A stretch of DNA of 29,563 nt from Utricularia gibba. Its lineage: Eukaryota > Streptophyta > Magnoliopsida > Lamiales > Lentibulariaceae. The stretch spans positions 1-29,563 of the forward strand of contig NEEC01000117.1 in assembly GCA_002189035.1 (NCBI GenBank), in the 5' to 3' direction. The position numbers and the translations under genes are program-made. Of the stretch, positions 15,964 to 26,168 are shown piece after piece. The first letter of the stretch is position 1. Each line of letters starts with the position of its first letter. The notes below the pieces were generated by a model. The model searched no databases and was not told the DNA's origin. It saw only the letters and a list, made by a program, of their open reading frames with translations.

Positions 15964-16204
15964 ACTTGGTATCCATCGTGCGGTCCATTTGGAAAAGTAA
16001 GTGTCGCCGTTGCTCCGGCGTGACGTCTCTGAAATCCAAGGTGCGAAGAGCTTTGCTGGGGTTCTTCGCTCCGAGGTGTTATGTGCTTTGATTTGCTTGG
16101 GATGAGGACGTGTTGGATTCGTTTTGTGTCCATTTCTTGATCCTGGTAGTGCAATTCCGGTGCGTTGCCGGTTTTTCGCTTTTGCTGGAACGTATATACT
16201 AACG

Positions 16205-17856
16205 ATGGTAAGATGAATTTTTGAGCCACTCGCTCCATGGTGTTGGATATGTGAATGTGGAAACTAGATCGCAATTTCCGGCAAGCTAGTGATTTATGCG
16301 CCGGGATGAAGTTTGTATTCGTTTTTATTGTATGTTGAATTTGTATATATTGGCTTCCTTCCTGGCGTTTGATGACTATCTTCTACGATTATCACTTGAG
16401 GGAATTTGCTGATTTTATTTATGTGATAGATTCTTGCAAGACGATGCGGTCGTCTGCCAGCTTGCGACGCGGGAAAAGGGCTGTGCTATAGAATATGTAA
16501 GTGACGCTGAATACTTTAAAAATGAGCATGCTTCATCGTGCAAAATGTGCAGAATTGGATTGCTGCGTAGTTTTTGTGCTTATGTTGTTAAGCAGATTGC
16601 AGTATCATTGCCAAAGAACCTCAGGCTCGGCAACATTTTACATCTTCTGCTATATTTAATCCTTCCGGATTGCCCAGAACTGAGCCTACAAATGTAAGAA
16701 TGCTTAGTTGAAGTTGCTACATATGATTATGACCACCCAACTCTCTATCTGACGGTGCTTGAATATTGCATAGACAACTTGAAGTTGCATTTTGTCTTTT
16801 TTGAGAATTCTTTTGATACAAAGGTGTGTTATGTGTGGGAGTGAATGAGGTATACATCCTTCATTCATTCTCCCAAGTCTGTTACACTGGATTTAAACAG
16901 TGATATGGTGGAATTTCTCCGTGGAGTATTTTTAGTATTTGAACTTGTTTTGTTTGTGTAAATTTTCTCTTCATTTGACTGGTGTAGTTTCTATGCAAAA
17001 CAAATCCGGTAAACGTGCAGTATCGATGCTTGTCATCTTCGACATTTAACCAAGGTAAGATAATACATTTTTTGTTTCTTCATCTTGTCATATATTCTTG
17101 GACAGTAGTTCTTTGCTTAGACTGATTTTCACTTTTTATTTATCTGTAGTGGATCAGGAATCACTGCAGAAGGATGCTGAAAAGAAAATTGGCTGGGTGT
17201 TGAAGACATTATTTTTGGGGACTGCATCATTCGTTGCCTACAATTTATTTCCATACATGGGTTGGTTTTTTTATACATAATCAACTGAAATCCAACATAT
17301 GGAATACAATTTCTTACGCCTTCTTTTTCACCTGTGTAGGTGAGAATGTGATACAGCAGTCTGTGTCACTCTTGAAAACCAAGGACCCTCTCTTCAAAAG
17401 AATGGGAGCTTCTAGAGTAGCTCGTATTGCAATCGACGGTAATGCATATTTTCCAAACTGGCTATTGCCTGTCATCTTGGCATGGATGCTCTGCATTTTA
17501 GTAATCTCCTGTCACACACTTTTCCAGATGAAAGGCGGATGAAGATAGTTGAATTAGGTGGGGTTCAGCACCTTCTCAATATGCTGGCCTTTGCAAAAGA
17601 TGATCGAACCCGACTGGAAGCACTGAAAGCTCTCGTAGCCATCTGCAAATCAGGTTTCCCTTGCTATGCTGATAGCATCCACGCCACTGCTACAGACTAC
17701 TAACTGATGTGTTATGGTGCAGATGCTGCTGCAGCCGCTGTGCAAGAAGCTGGAGGTGCAGAGGTGATCGATTCGACTCCGGATTCGGAGTCAGATTCCG
17801 AGATCGGAGTATGCAAGTCCACTTTGGCAAGCAGATTCCGGGAACTCAGACATTGA
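16205..17856 (+). CDS. Small membrane-anchored ARM-repeat protein, probably mitochondrial
   Basis: Eight exons, plus strand: 16205-16207 (ATG only), 16430-16496, 16596-16693, 16988-17054, 17150-17260, 17340-17438, 17528-17653, 17723-17856. All junctions are GT-AG and phases fit throughout, giving 234 residues. The N-terminus (about 1-60) is Arg/Cys/Ser-rich with few acids, like an organelle transit peptide. A hydrophobic segment follows at about 93-112 (GWVLKTLFLGTASFVAYNLF), then armadillo-type helices (about 117-205) with motifs such as MGASRVARIAI, IVELGGVQHLLNML, RLEALKALVAICKS and AAAAAVQEAGGAEVI. The Ser/Asp-rich tail ends in a basic RFRELRH. It resembles plant ARM-repeat superfamily proteins of unknown role. 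I do not recognise a named gene. The early exons are less certain because they lack a conserved domain, though their phases close perfectly. Confidence 0.82.
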
Positions 17857-18577
17857 CAATAAGGTATGACACCAGACATGTTTTTAGGCATGCTATCAAG
17901 AGACATAACCTGATTTCAGTTGTTTTAGAGAAGCCGTTTTGCTGGGCAGTAAAAGAAGAGAAGTGAAGTAGAGTTGCTGGATAGCATGTCTGAAATGATT
18001 TTAATAAATTTTTTAATTTTAATAATTTCTCTTTTATAATGTTGTTTTATTATAAATCAAAAATAAAATTTAAATAAAGGTAAGAGATTGAGTGGTTTTC
18101 TTTAAATGTGTATATTGTATTTTTTTTAGTTTTTTTTCAATGATAAATGTGTTTTTTTTGTTGTAAAATTAAAATTAATTTATTATAGTATATCAATGAT
18201 ATTTTTACTATTTTATATATTTAAATAAAAATGAATTTTAATCAATTAAGTCTCGATCTAATAAAGGATGCATGTATTTTAAATGAATTTTACATTGATT
18301 AAGAATGTAATAATAAAATAGTTTGTATAAAAATATCTTCTTTAATTTTATATGATTTTTTTTTTCACAAGAGAAGAATGTAACTATATGAAAATTGAGT
18401 GTTTAAAGCAAATAATATTGTACAATACAAGATGAAGATTAAATTTAAATGAAATTATAAAATACATATCTAATAATATAAACATAAATCATAAAGTAAT
18501 ACATGCTAATGACTAATTATGGATCGAGAAGTGTATATGTAAACTCAAGAAGCCCATTGGGTCCGGAAATGGATGTT
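17857..18577. other. ARM gene 3' UTR and AT-rich spacer
   Basis: About 720 bp. The first 130-150 bp are probably 3' UTR of the ARM-repeat gene. The rest is extremely AT-rich with long T and A runs. No open frame of interest and no clear transposon ends were seen. Confidence 0.55.
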
Positions 18578-18594
18578 TGGGCCTACGATGGGCC
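18578..18594. promoter_or_regulatory. Paired site II elements before the ADF gene
   Basis: TGGGCC occurs at 18578-18583 and again at 18589-18594, with AGCCCAT at 18551-18557 just before, about 190-230 bp upstream of the ADF start codon. Clustered site II motifs mark TCP-responsive promoters of broadly expressed plant genes. Confidence 0.5.
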
Positions 18595-18779
18595 TTTGGG
18601 CAGATAGAGAATTGATTGTCGTTTTCTGCTACTAGGCTTTGCTTCATCGAAAGAACTTGATGCTGCTTCGCTGCTTTCATCGGTTTATCTTCTCAGTTTC
18701 TTCTTCTAATTGTCATCTCATCACCGCCATTATTTATCTCATCTGAACTTCCGTTTTCTGCTTGCTGCCTTCGATCGTA

Positions 18780-19790
18780 ATGTCTTTTCGCTGGGGAGTG
18801 GTCGGTTATCGATCCCTTTTTTGTTGATTTTGATATTCTGCAGTTTGTTATTTTGTTTGTTCGTTTGTGCTGTGTTTCCGATCCGTTTGTTTTTATGAAG
18901 GGTTTGATGGCGAGCGCCTGAATATGGGTTCGTAACATCCGTTTGCATATTCGAGTTTATGGTTTTCGCTGCTTATGTGTTCCTTGAATGATCGATTGAT
19001 TAATCTGTTTATTGTTTTGAAGAACTCGTTTATGTGTTTATGCCGCCAATTTTTTGATATGCTATCCATTTCGCTAGTTCACCATGTCCCATGAAGGGCG
19101 ATTGGAGGAAGGGTTTTTGCTGTGTTTGACTGTAGTTGGACTTTGACTCTTGAATTTGGGAATACTGTTAATGGGGAATTAAGGATGCGACGGAAGACAA
19201 TGTTGTGTGTTGTTTTAGATTTTGATTTTGCATTACGAGCTTGGTCAGTGGGGTGAGATTCTGTTGCTTCACCTCTGGTTTGAACTATCTGTTCCAGAGA
19301 AATGCAATATCAGGGATGGGTGTGGCAGATGACACCAAAACAACTTACATGGAATTGCAGAGGAAAAAAGTGTACCGCTATGTGATATTCAAGATTGATG
19401 AGAAGAAAAAGGAGGTTGTGGTTGAAAAAACTGGCAACCCTGCTGAGAACTACGAAGATTTCACTGCATCTCTGCCAGAGAGTGACTGTCGTTATGCGGT
19501 TTATGATTTCGATTTCGTAACTTCTGATAAATGCCAAAAGAGCAAGATCTTCTTCATTGCATGGTCTGTAGCACAATACACAGTAGTCTAAACACATGTT
19601 TTTACAGGGGCACTGATCAATCAAAGTATTCTTTCTCAGGTCACCCTCAGTCTCCCGCATCCGTTCAAAGATGCTTTATGCGACTTCCAAGGAAAGGTTC
19701 AGGAGGGAATTGGAGGGCGTTCACTACGAGATTCAGGCGACCGATCCAACCGAGATGGACATGGACGTGATCAAGGAGCGTGCCAACTGA
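18780..19790 (+). CDS. ADF6: Actin-depolymerising factor, ADF6-type
   Basis: ADF/cofilin severs and depolymerises actin filaments in the cytoplasm. Three exons, plus strand: 18780-18797, 19298-19563, 19640-19790, total 144 residues (Arabidopsis ADF6: 146). The short first exon encodes MSFRWG; exon 2 starts [12 protein letters not shown]. The single ADF-H domain shows [40 protein letters not shown], the actin-binding helix region [20 protein letters not shown], and the [16 protein letters not shown] tail. The Met-Ser-Phe-Arg start and the [13 protein letters not shown] insert are typical of the ADF6 subclass. The regulatory Ser near the N-terminus is represented by Ser in the ISGMGV context. 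The exon 1 donor (GTGGTC) is weak, so the first six residues are the least certain part. The exon 2/3 junction splits the Trp codon of the AWSPS motif. Confidence 0.94.
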
Positions 19791-21580
19791 TCCCATCACC
19801 ATCATCACCTATAAAGAAGTATACTTGTCCATGGTGTCTTTCCCTCATAGTTTTATTAACTTTTAACCTTGAATAAGCTGGCTTAGGGGAAATGCTGATT
19901 GGGAGCTCTCTCACCTGCAACATGCTTCTCCCCCAAGTGATGCGTTTTCCGGTTATGTTATCATGTAATGAAGCTGTATTCGAAACTGTGGTGCTGCTAT
20001 GGTCTTTTGCTTCCTTTTGTACCTTCCCAATTGCTGCAACTGGCATAAGCCACAGGGTTGTTCGTTGCAGACTCAGATTCCAATGACAGGGAAAATGATG
20101 CAGGGTGCTGGTCTATCTGTATATTTGTGACCATGAAACATTGCTTCTTTGTTATCTTCCTCATTCTGCTGACAAGGAAGTTCCGGCCCAACTCCCCGGT
20201 AGCCTATTCGCAGAATCTGTTTTCCGATGACTCTTCCCGGTCCAAGGATCTTTCCGGTCATTCTTGATAGCAACGCAGGGGTTTGATTCTACACCAAAAA
20301 ACAAATACCAAATGTCTGGTCCAAACCAGACAAACAAAAAAGAATGAAAAGCTCTCCTCCACTTAGATGGCAATACTGTGTTTCGGTCTGGTGTTTTTTT
20401 TATTTATTTATGTAGGTGGCTCTTATGAAAAAAACCATTTTAATAAAATAAAAATATAATAGAACGAGAATTGATGTATTATTTAAGTACACAAAAAATG
20501 ATAATTAATTATTATAATAAATGATATATTTATTAAGAATTATTTTTTTCAAATCGATAAATTTCAAAAATATATTTTATAAATCATTTATATTACGAAT
20601 ATACTCTATAAATGTATAAGGTATTTTTAATATTTCTATAAAACAGATTTGTACCAAGATTATATAATTTAAAATAATTTATTTGAAGATGGGTAATAGT
20701 TATAATTTTTATAAAAAACATGAATTTAATTGTTAATTTATATCTGATAATTGATTCTAAAAAATCAATCATAAGCAAATTTATAATTCATTCTCAAAAA
20801 TAATTCTTGAATTCGATAGATGTTTAAAACTTAAAATTTATTATTGAAATAAGATTTAATTGTATTATTGATTTTCCACATGTAGAGGATGCCTCTCCTA
20901 CTATTCTAACATATGATAAATAGACGAGAATTTTTCAATATTTTGATATCTAGTGTTGACACCTCAGTTTTGATTTGTTCGTCTTTTAAAAGAGGGAGGT
21001 GCTCTTGTAAATGAGAGGGATTGAACTAAGGATGAGAACTTAGTGTTTGAATGATGAAAATAGGATGCAATAATCTCACACTACCACACAAACACAATGA
21101 ATTTGCACAAGAAGCTGCATGGTTGCTTTGGGAGGACAAGATGAAAAAACTTTTCAGTTACAAAATACTCTCTTTCTTTTTTTATCATCAATACATGAAA
21201 AAAAAAAAGAAAAAAATACAACATATATAAACTATACTCTCATGAAAATTGTGAAACATAAATCATAATAGATAACATATCGATATAACCATACATGAAA
21301 TTCAAGTAAACGAAAAATATACTCACATTAATAAAGATTATGTACATGATTTGTAATTTATTATGTACTTAACTTGTCGCGGTGAAATGACCAATGGCAA
21401 GTGTGAAGTAGGAAGAACATGTTTATTTGAATAGAATACACTAGAAACAACATCAATCACGGGTAGCATTCTGCAAACCCCAATTCCTAACACCATACAA
21501 CGTTAACGTAAGAACAGGCCCCGACGTTTCGAGCACACTTATTAAGGATGTCTAGAAGTAGAGCAACAAGGAGATGAGCC
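19791..21580. other. ADF 3' UTR and AT-rich spacer up to the ERF gene
   Basis: About 1.8 kb. About 19791-20270 has ordinary base composition and is probably the ADF 3' UTR and flank. The open frames there on both strands have no recognised domain. About 20390-21360 is very AT-rich filler. The last stretch before 21580 should include the 3' UTR of the ERF gene. No gene was found. Confidence 0.5.
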
Positions 21581-21946
21581 TCAACCATGGCGCATCTGGT
21601 ATTGATTCGTATAAGGGGAGAGAAGATCCTCGAGCAGGTTTTCCTGGTACTCGATCTCGAAAACTTCTCGCCGTGGCGCTGAGGTGGAGCCTGTTGATGA
21701 TATCTGGGGCGCCGGCGGCTGCCTCGGCATGTTGTACTCTTCCGGGAAGTTGAGGATGGCGTAGCGGCCTCTCGTCTCGTACGCCTTCCTGTCGACCGCT
21801 CTGGCCGCCTCCTCCGGAGTGTCGTACGACCCCAGCCAGTCCTTCTTCCCCCGCGGCGCCGACTCGCTCAAGTCGCGTAACTCTGCGATCCACTTCCCCT
21901 TGCGCCGCCGCACCCCGTAGAACCTGGTATTCCCGGTATCCGCCAT
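21581..21946 (-). CDS. Small group IX AP2/ERF transcription factor with altered AP2 domain
   Basis: Intronless, 121 residues, minus strand. One AP2/ERF domain (about 8-70): RFYGVRRRKGKWIAELRD, then WLGSYDTPEEAARAVDRKAY and RGRYAILNFPEEY. The C-terminal motif REVFEIEYQENLLEDLL matches the EFEYLDD-LEELL motif of the small group IX ERFs (ERF95-98 type), which act in ethylene, jasmonate and defence or abiotic signalling and bind GCC boxes in the nucleus. Two things are odd. The usual Arg-Pro-Trp-Gly-Lys of the first beta-hairpin is Arg-Lys-Gly-Lys, so the Pro-Trp pair is lost. The loop before TrpLeuGly is two to three residues longer. A longer overlapping frame starting at 21995 lies partly upstream of the probable transcription start and is not chosen. 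A TATA box lies about 60 bp before the ATG. Confidence 0.92.
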   Translation of the reverse strand: MADTGNTRFYGVRRRKGKWIAELRDLSESAPRGKKDWLGSYDTPEEAARAVDRKAYETRGRYAILNFPEEYNMPRQPPAPQISSTGSTSAPRREVFEIEYQENLLEDLLSPYTNQYQMRHG

Positions 21947-22004
21947 GAATGCGCGAGTTTAGGGTTTTGTTGGGTGTGTGTCTGTGTGCGATCATGGGGG
22001 TGTG

Positions 22005-22014
22005 TTATATAAGG
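22005..22014 (-). promoter_or_regulatory. TATA box of the ERF gene
   Basis: The minus strand reads CCTTATATAA, ending about 58 bp before the ATG at 21946. A G-box CACGTG (22039-22044) lies just upstream. A telo-box-like AAACCCTAAA is in the leader near 21956-21966. Spacing suits a short leader. Confidence 0.65.
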
Positions 22015-22038
22015 TGGGTGGGAGGAAGGAGAAGAGGA

Positions 22039-22044
22039 CACGTG
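22039..22044. promoter_or_regulatory. G-box (CACGTG) in the ERF promoter
   Basis: Perfect palindrome CACGTG within ACACGTGG, an ABRE/G-box core bound by bHLH and bZIP factors, about 25 bp upstream of the TATA box. A stress- or light-responsive role is inferred only. Confidence 0.5.
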
Positions 22045-22230
22045 GAAGGATGACTGGTCAACCTGGTTTCTTTGAAGCCCTTGCTGCTTTTTTGAACAGC
22101 TGGGACGATGATTCCTGCCTCCATTTGTGTGTTGAATAAATACTCTGTGGACGGCCACGACGGAGCTACCTTGCCACCTCACTCACTTCACACACTGGTA
22201 ACTGCTCTCTAACTGGTATCAATTCATTTT

Positions 22231-22739
22231 ATTTGAAATTAAAGATTGTTAAAAAAAATATAAATCACATTCCAAAAAAATAGATCTAATCAATAACGAA
22301 ATATAGAGTAATCAAAAGGGAAGACTTTATTTTTTGGTTTATATATATAATTTCTTAGGAGCCTAGATTACAAATTGAATTTTTTTGATTCAGTGAAGAT
22401 TTGTTTTTTTTTTTGTGTGTAACTATAGGTATTACTTAAATTATAAATTGATTTAAGTTTTGTCGCATAAATTTGATATATCTTACTGTTTTTCTTGTTT
22501 TTTTAATCAAAACTCAGATTAATATGAAGCTTATCTTGGGTGCACTAGTCTTGTTACAAAACAAATGTTGTGATACCTTTTTAAAGTTAATGATTCAATA
22601 AATTAGATATATGTATAAATTATAAATATACAATAAATATGAACTATATTCGAATAGAATAATATCTAATGAATTACTAATGATTATTTCAAACTAATAT
22701 ATCATTTTAATTTTATAATACATGCTTAGTATTAGAATA
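22231..22739 (-). mobile_element. TRIM-like retroelement, copy A
   Basis: Left terminal repeat about 22231-22368, right about 22578-22739. Both carry ATTC-AA-A-AATA--ATCTAAT-AAT-AC-like blocks. A primer-site-like GATACC lies just left of the right repeat at about 22572-22577, reverse orientation. The internal part (near 22385-22560) is nearly identical to copy B at 26523-27130 and recognisably related to copy C at 12127. It is noncoding. Ends are approximate. Confidence 0.65.
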
Positions 22740-23106
22740 CACAATATCACATCAAAAAATAAAAATGATATAATCAAGTATATAAAAAATTATAAATTAT
22801 AAATAAATAATTAAATTTAATTTTTTCTATTGTAATTAACGTTTATTATGTACTTGGATTTCACGTGTTTACTCAACTCACCCCATGTGATTCTCAATTT
22901 CAACACTTAATACTACCCATGAGGAAGACAACAGATCCCTCAGAAATATCCATTCCCATGTACCAATAACAACAGCAACTGATAGTCAGCTAACCAGAGA
23001 GACTGTGCCACAGTGACTCCTCCAGTCCAGTCCTCCGTGTTACTGCTGCATATTCTGTTTTTGTGAAAGCATAATCTTGAATTTTCAACCATTTCGAGCC
23101 ACCCAA

Positions 23107-23535
23107 ATGCAGGATAAAGGAGAAAATAACTCGGACAGAAGTATGATCCAAGGAATATTGAGACCAGAAAGTTTTCTTCCCGGGCTCACGTGCAGGGACT
23201 TGTTGGTCAAAAGTTAGTCATTCCTCTTCAAACCCATATCCTCTCCTTTCTCTTAGGACTGTAATCTTTCAAGAATTCGGAGATCCGATTTCCAGATTCG
23301 ATCCTGGATGGGAGAAGATTCGCCTATTGTTTCGAGAAAAAAACATGGGAAACAGTCGAAGGAAAACCCTCGCTGCATCTGGTGCAAACTACGCAGGCCA
23401 AGGAGCTCGGAGCAACTGTTATTAGCTTCGTCTGTGTATTTCAGTTTCTGGGATCCCGAGGAAGAAGACGTTGTGCCCAAACCCCACGCCGACTTCAAAA
23501 CACGGAAAAATAATCACATGCTGAATTTTGATTGA
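23107..23535 (+). pseudogene. Unrecognised open frame(s) in the duplicated block, left copy
   Basis: An ATG at 23107 begins MQDKGENNSDRSMIQGILRP, shared with the right copy except for one residue (Arg/Thr). In this copy an extra base at a CCCGGG run (near 23180) shifts the frame and ends it at a TAG by about 23217. A second frame at 23308-23535 encodes a segment containing WDPEEEDVVPKPHADFK, also present in the right copy. I do not recognise either protein. It could be a decayed gene, exons of one, or a chance frame in a duplicated noncoding repeat. No function can be given. Confidence 0.35.
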
Positions 23536-23996
23536 ATATATGTGTTTGGTAACAATAATATTTTAATATCTATGTTTATCTTTTTTTTCATATACAAATA
23601 TCGAAATTTTCTAAAATAAACTTGTTAAATATTTAATAGTGCATTCCTCCTGTTACTAGCTTTTCAACCAAGCGTGATGACTAATTGTGCGAATCAACGT
23701 TACTTTCATACACGTAGAAATAAAGCTAACCTGTCTAATCTAAAGATGAGATTTGTTTTAATTGGTTTTCTTTTATATCGATTTGTTTGAATATATAAAA
23801 AAAGAGTAAGATTATATATATATATATTGATAAAAAAAATACATACATATTCTCATGTGGATTTAAAACCATATACACAATTATTCTCATTTTGATTTGA
23901 AAGACCAAAAACTTGACATGTGATTATATGTACAAAAGTGTAATTTTATGATAAAAAAAATGAAAGGTATAATAGTTTCAAAGTATATTATAAAAA

Positions 23997-24356
23997 GAGA
24001 AAAATCAATTTTCTTAATCATAATGTTTGTTTCATTTTTATTTTACAATTGAATATTTTGACTTGTATAAAATACAGTCAAAACTTTTATCAATAAACTC
24101 ATTTTATGACATTACATTCAAAAACTCGTTGTAACTAACTAAACATTGTATCATTCACTTTCATTTCTTTTTTGATTAAATAATTATATATTTTTTTCAA
24201 ATAAATCATAAAAAATTTTAAATTATATTTTCTGAATTATATTACAAGTGTGAAAATTTATTGATAAACTTTTTAACTGAATTTTACATAAGTTAAAATA
24301 TTCAACTGTAAAATGAAAATGAACCAAATATTATGATTTAAAAAACGATTTATCTC
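23997..24356. mobile_element. Mutator-like MITE, 360 bp, with 9-bp target duplication
   Basis: The element begins GAGAAAAATC and ends GATTTATCTC, so the outer ends are inverted (GAGAAAAATC against GAGATAAATC). The inverted similarity continues inward for at least 100 bp, with blocks such as AATCATAAT, ATTTTACA, TTGAATATTTT and ATCAATAAA in both arms. It can therefore fold into one long hairpin. It is flanked by identical TTATAAAAA at 23988-23996 and 24357-24365. The other copy of the host block has a single TTATAAAAA at 29509-29517 and no element, that is, an empty site. A 9-bp duplication with long inverted repeats starting with G fits Mutator-like elements. There is no coding capacity. Confidence 0.9.
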
Positions 24357-24418
24357 TTATAAAAATACATATGTTTTGATAATTATGTATGTTTGGTAAA
24401 AGTATTATTATACATTTA

Positions 24419-24780
24419 ATTTGTAAAAAAAAATTATATAAATTATATAATTATGTTTTTTAAAATTTTATTGCTATCTGAGTTTTCCTAATTATCCAAG
24501 AGTTGATTTTTTTTGATTTTATTTATATAAATATACGTCATGTGATTAAAATTAAAATAATATTTTATATATTTTCAATAATTCAATTATTCAGATAAAA
24601 TATTTATATGAGTTAAATTCATATCCGGATCTGGCTTGTTTCCATATTAAGTAAGCATGATATGGAAATTCTGATACCGTATCTCCTATATTTAGATTTT
24701 TAATAAATAATCTAAAATCCTGCAAAATTTCTCCTTGATGGAAAGAACACGATGGATACAACGAAGGTAAAACCATGGAG
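24419..24780. other. AT-rich flank downstream of the RING-H2 gene
   Basis: About 360 bp. It is AT-rich on the left, and the right side is the 3' flank of the minus-strand RING gene. No gene and no clear repeat were found. Confidence 0.5.
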
Positions 24781-25464
24781 TCAGGCGTCGGTGGGGAGCT
24801 CCAGCCGGCAACAGGGGCAGCTATGGCCGACGCTGAGCCACTTTGTGATGCATTCTTTGTGGAAGAAATGTCGGCACGGCATCTCGAAGCCCTCAGCGTC
24901 ATCAGCATACTCCTCCAGGCAGATGGGGCAGGAATCCATGATCGAAGACGCCGCCGTCGTGCTCTTCAGCGCCGCCGCAATGGCCGACTCCTCCGCCCTC
25001 ACCGTCACCACGGCATCGTCGTCCATGGACTGCAGCACGGTCTCCGTCTCGGAATCCACGTTGAGATCAACGCCGATGCGGTAGTTGAGCCAGAAGCGGT
25101 TACAGTTGGGGTGCAAGTTCCGTATTGCGCCGGAGCATGAGTAGCAGATATGACAAATTAGGAATTCCTGGACGTACAGGGGTACATGGGCATCCCACGC
25201 CTCCCATTCTTCTATGCGGCGCCTGATGGCGGGTCCGATGGCCGCGGTTGTTGGGTCGCTGCGCTTCACGATGATGGATAACTCCAGCGGCGCCAGACGG
25301 ACGGAACTGAGGATGGTGCCCATGCTCCGCACGGAGGATCGGATGATGATGCCGAGGCTGACCTCCACGTCATCAGAGCTCTCTCCGGTACGGCGGAAGG
25401 CGAAGCTTTCTTGCGCGGAGAAGGAGACCGAGTCTTCGCCGTTGGAGAAGAGGATCTCGTTCAT
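24781..25464 (-). CDS. RING-H2 E3 ubiquitin ligase, intronless
   Basis: 227 residues, single exon. The C-terminal RING-H2 finger has the full C3H2C3 ligand set: Cys179, Cys182, Cys197, His199, His202, Cys205, Cys216, Cys219. The conserved Trp209 lies four residues after the sixth ligand, as needed for E2 contact. The core reads CPICLEEY, then CRHFFHKECITKW, then CPCC. No membrane segment or signal peptide is seen, so it is probably soluble. The N-terminal 170 residues match no domain I recognise and include a Cys-rich patch LICHICYSC (about 103-111). The family attaches ubiquitin to target proteins; the target is unknown. The GC content (clearly higher than the surroundings) and the lack of introns are typical of plant RING-H2 genes. 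It sits between the two copies of the duplication. Confidence 0.92.
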   Translation of the reverse strand: MNEILFSNGEDSVSFSAQESFAFRRTGESSDDVEVSLGIIIRSSVRSMGTILSSVRLAPLELSIIVKRSDPTTAAIGPAIRRRIEEWEAWDAHVPLYVQEFLICHICYSCSGAIRNLHPNCNRFWLNYRIGVDLNVDSETETVLQSMDDDAVVTVRAEESAIAAALKSTTAASSIMDSCPICLEEYADDAEGFEMPCRHFFHKECITKWLSVGHSCPCCRLELPTDA

Positions 25465-25530
25465 GCTTCTTATCTTCTTCTGTTCACAGTATGCATAATG
25501 CGGGAGACTTGAGCGCTTTTATAACAACAA
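25465..25530 (-). promoter_or_regulatory. Core promoter of the RING-H2 gene
   Basis: On the minus strand, TTATAAAAG at 25524-25516 is a good TATA box about 52 bp upstream of the ATG at 25464, giving a short leader. Confidence 0.6.
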
Positions 25531-26168
25531 GAAGAAGAAGATATGGAAACAAATCAAGTATTATGGAAACAATTAGTTATAAGATTGTGATTACACCTTT
25601 TTAATCTAAGTAAATCTAGTTTTGTTGAGATTAATAAATAAAAAAATATTTTTAGATAAAAAAGTATATCCTTGCATTATAATAATGGAAATTAAAACTG
25701 TTTATATCAAAAAATAGTGAGAATTGAATGTACAATTTTCATTTAATATAGGAGGTGTTTTGTTTGTTGAGGTAATTTTGTTTAATTTTATAAATTTTTA
25801 ATTTTTAGATGTTTTATAGTAATATTAGAAATTCATATTCCGTAATTAATTTCAACGATTATTAATTTTTTTGAATTTTTGTTTCAAAAATTAAATAAAA
25901 CATTAATTAAAAAATTATATTATTAACTTGTTATTTATTCTAAAAATATATGTATATTATAACATTAAATTTTATAATATTATTTTTTATTAAAATTTAT
26001 TATATAATTTTATATTATATTATAAAACAATTTTACAATTTTAAATTGATTACGTTTACATAATTTTTATTATGATAAATAGTTCGAAATTCTAAAATAA
26101 TGCGGCTGGAGCGAAAGGGAAGCCGAGCCGAGTCAAACCGCTCAGCTTGACTAACTTGCCTGTTTAAT
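25531..26168. other. AT-rich spacer
   Basis: About 640 bp of very AT-rich DNA upstream of the RING gene. No open frame, no clear terminal repeats and no recognised element. Confidence 0.55.

Larger units (their letters stand above)
22911..24418. repeat. Duplicated block, left copy
   Basis: Near-identical to 28421-29563 in the same orientation, starting at TACTACCC and including GAGGAAGACAACAGATCCCT. The left copy is longer only because of the MITE at 23997-24356: 1508 bp minus the 360-bp MITE and one 9-bp target duplication is 1139 bp, against 1143 bp in the right copy. Together with the TRIM to its left, it is part of a larger direct duplication. Confidence 0.95.

Noticed and set aside
21552-21995. 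147-codon frame overlapping the ERF gene, with an earlier ATG
   Set aside because: A different frame over the same GC-rich DNA. Its ATG lies only about 10 bp from the TATA box, upstream of the likely transcript start, and the AP2 domain is in the other frame.
24752-25140. Two plus-strand frames of 110 and 121 codons over the RING-H2 gene
   Set aside because: Antisense shadows. The minus-strand frame has all eight RING ligands and a TATA box.
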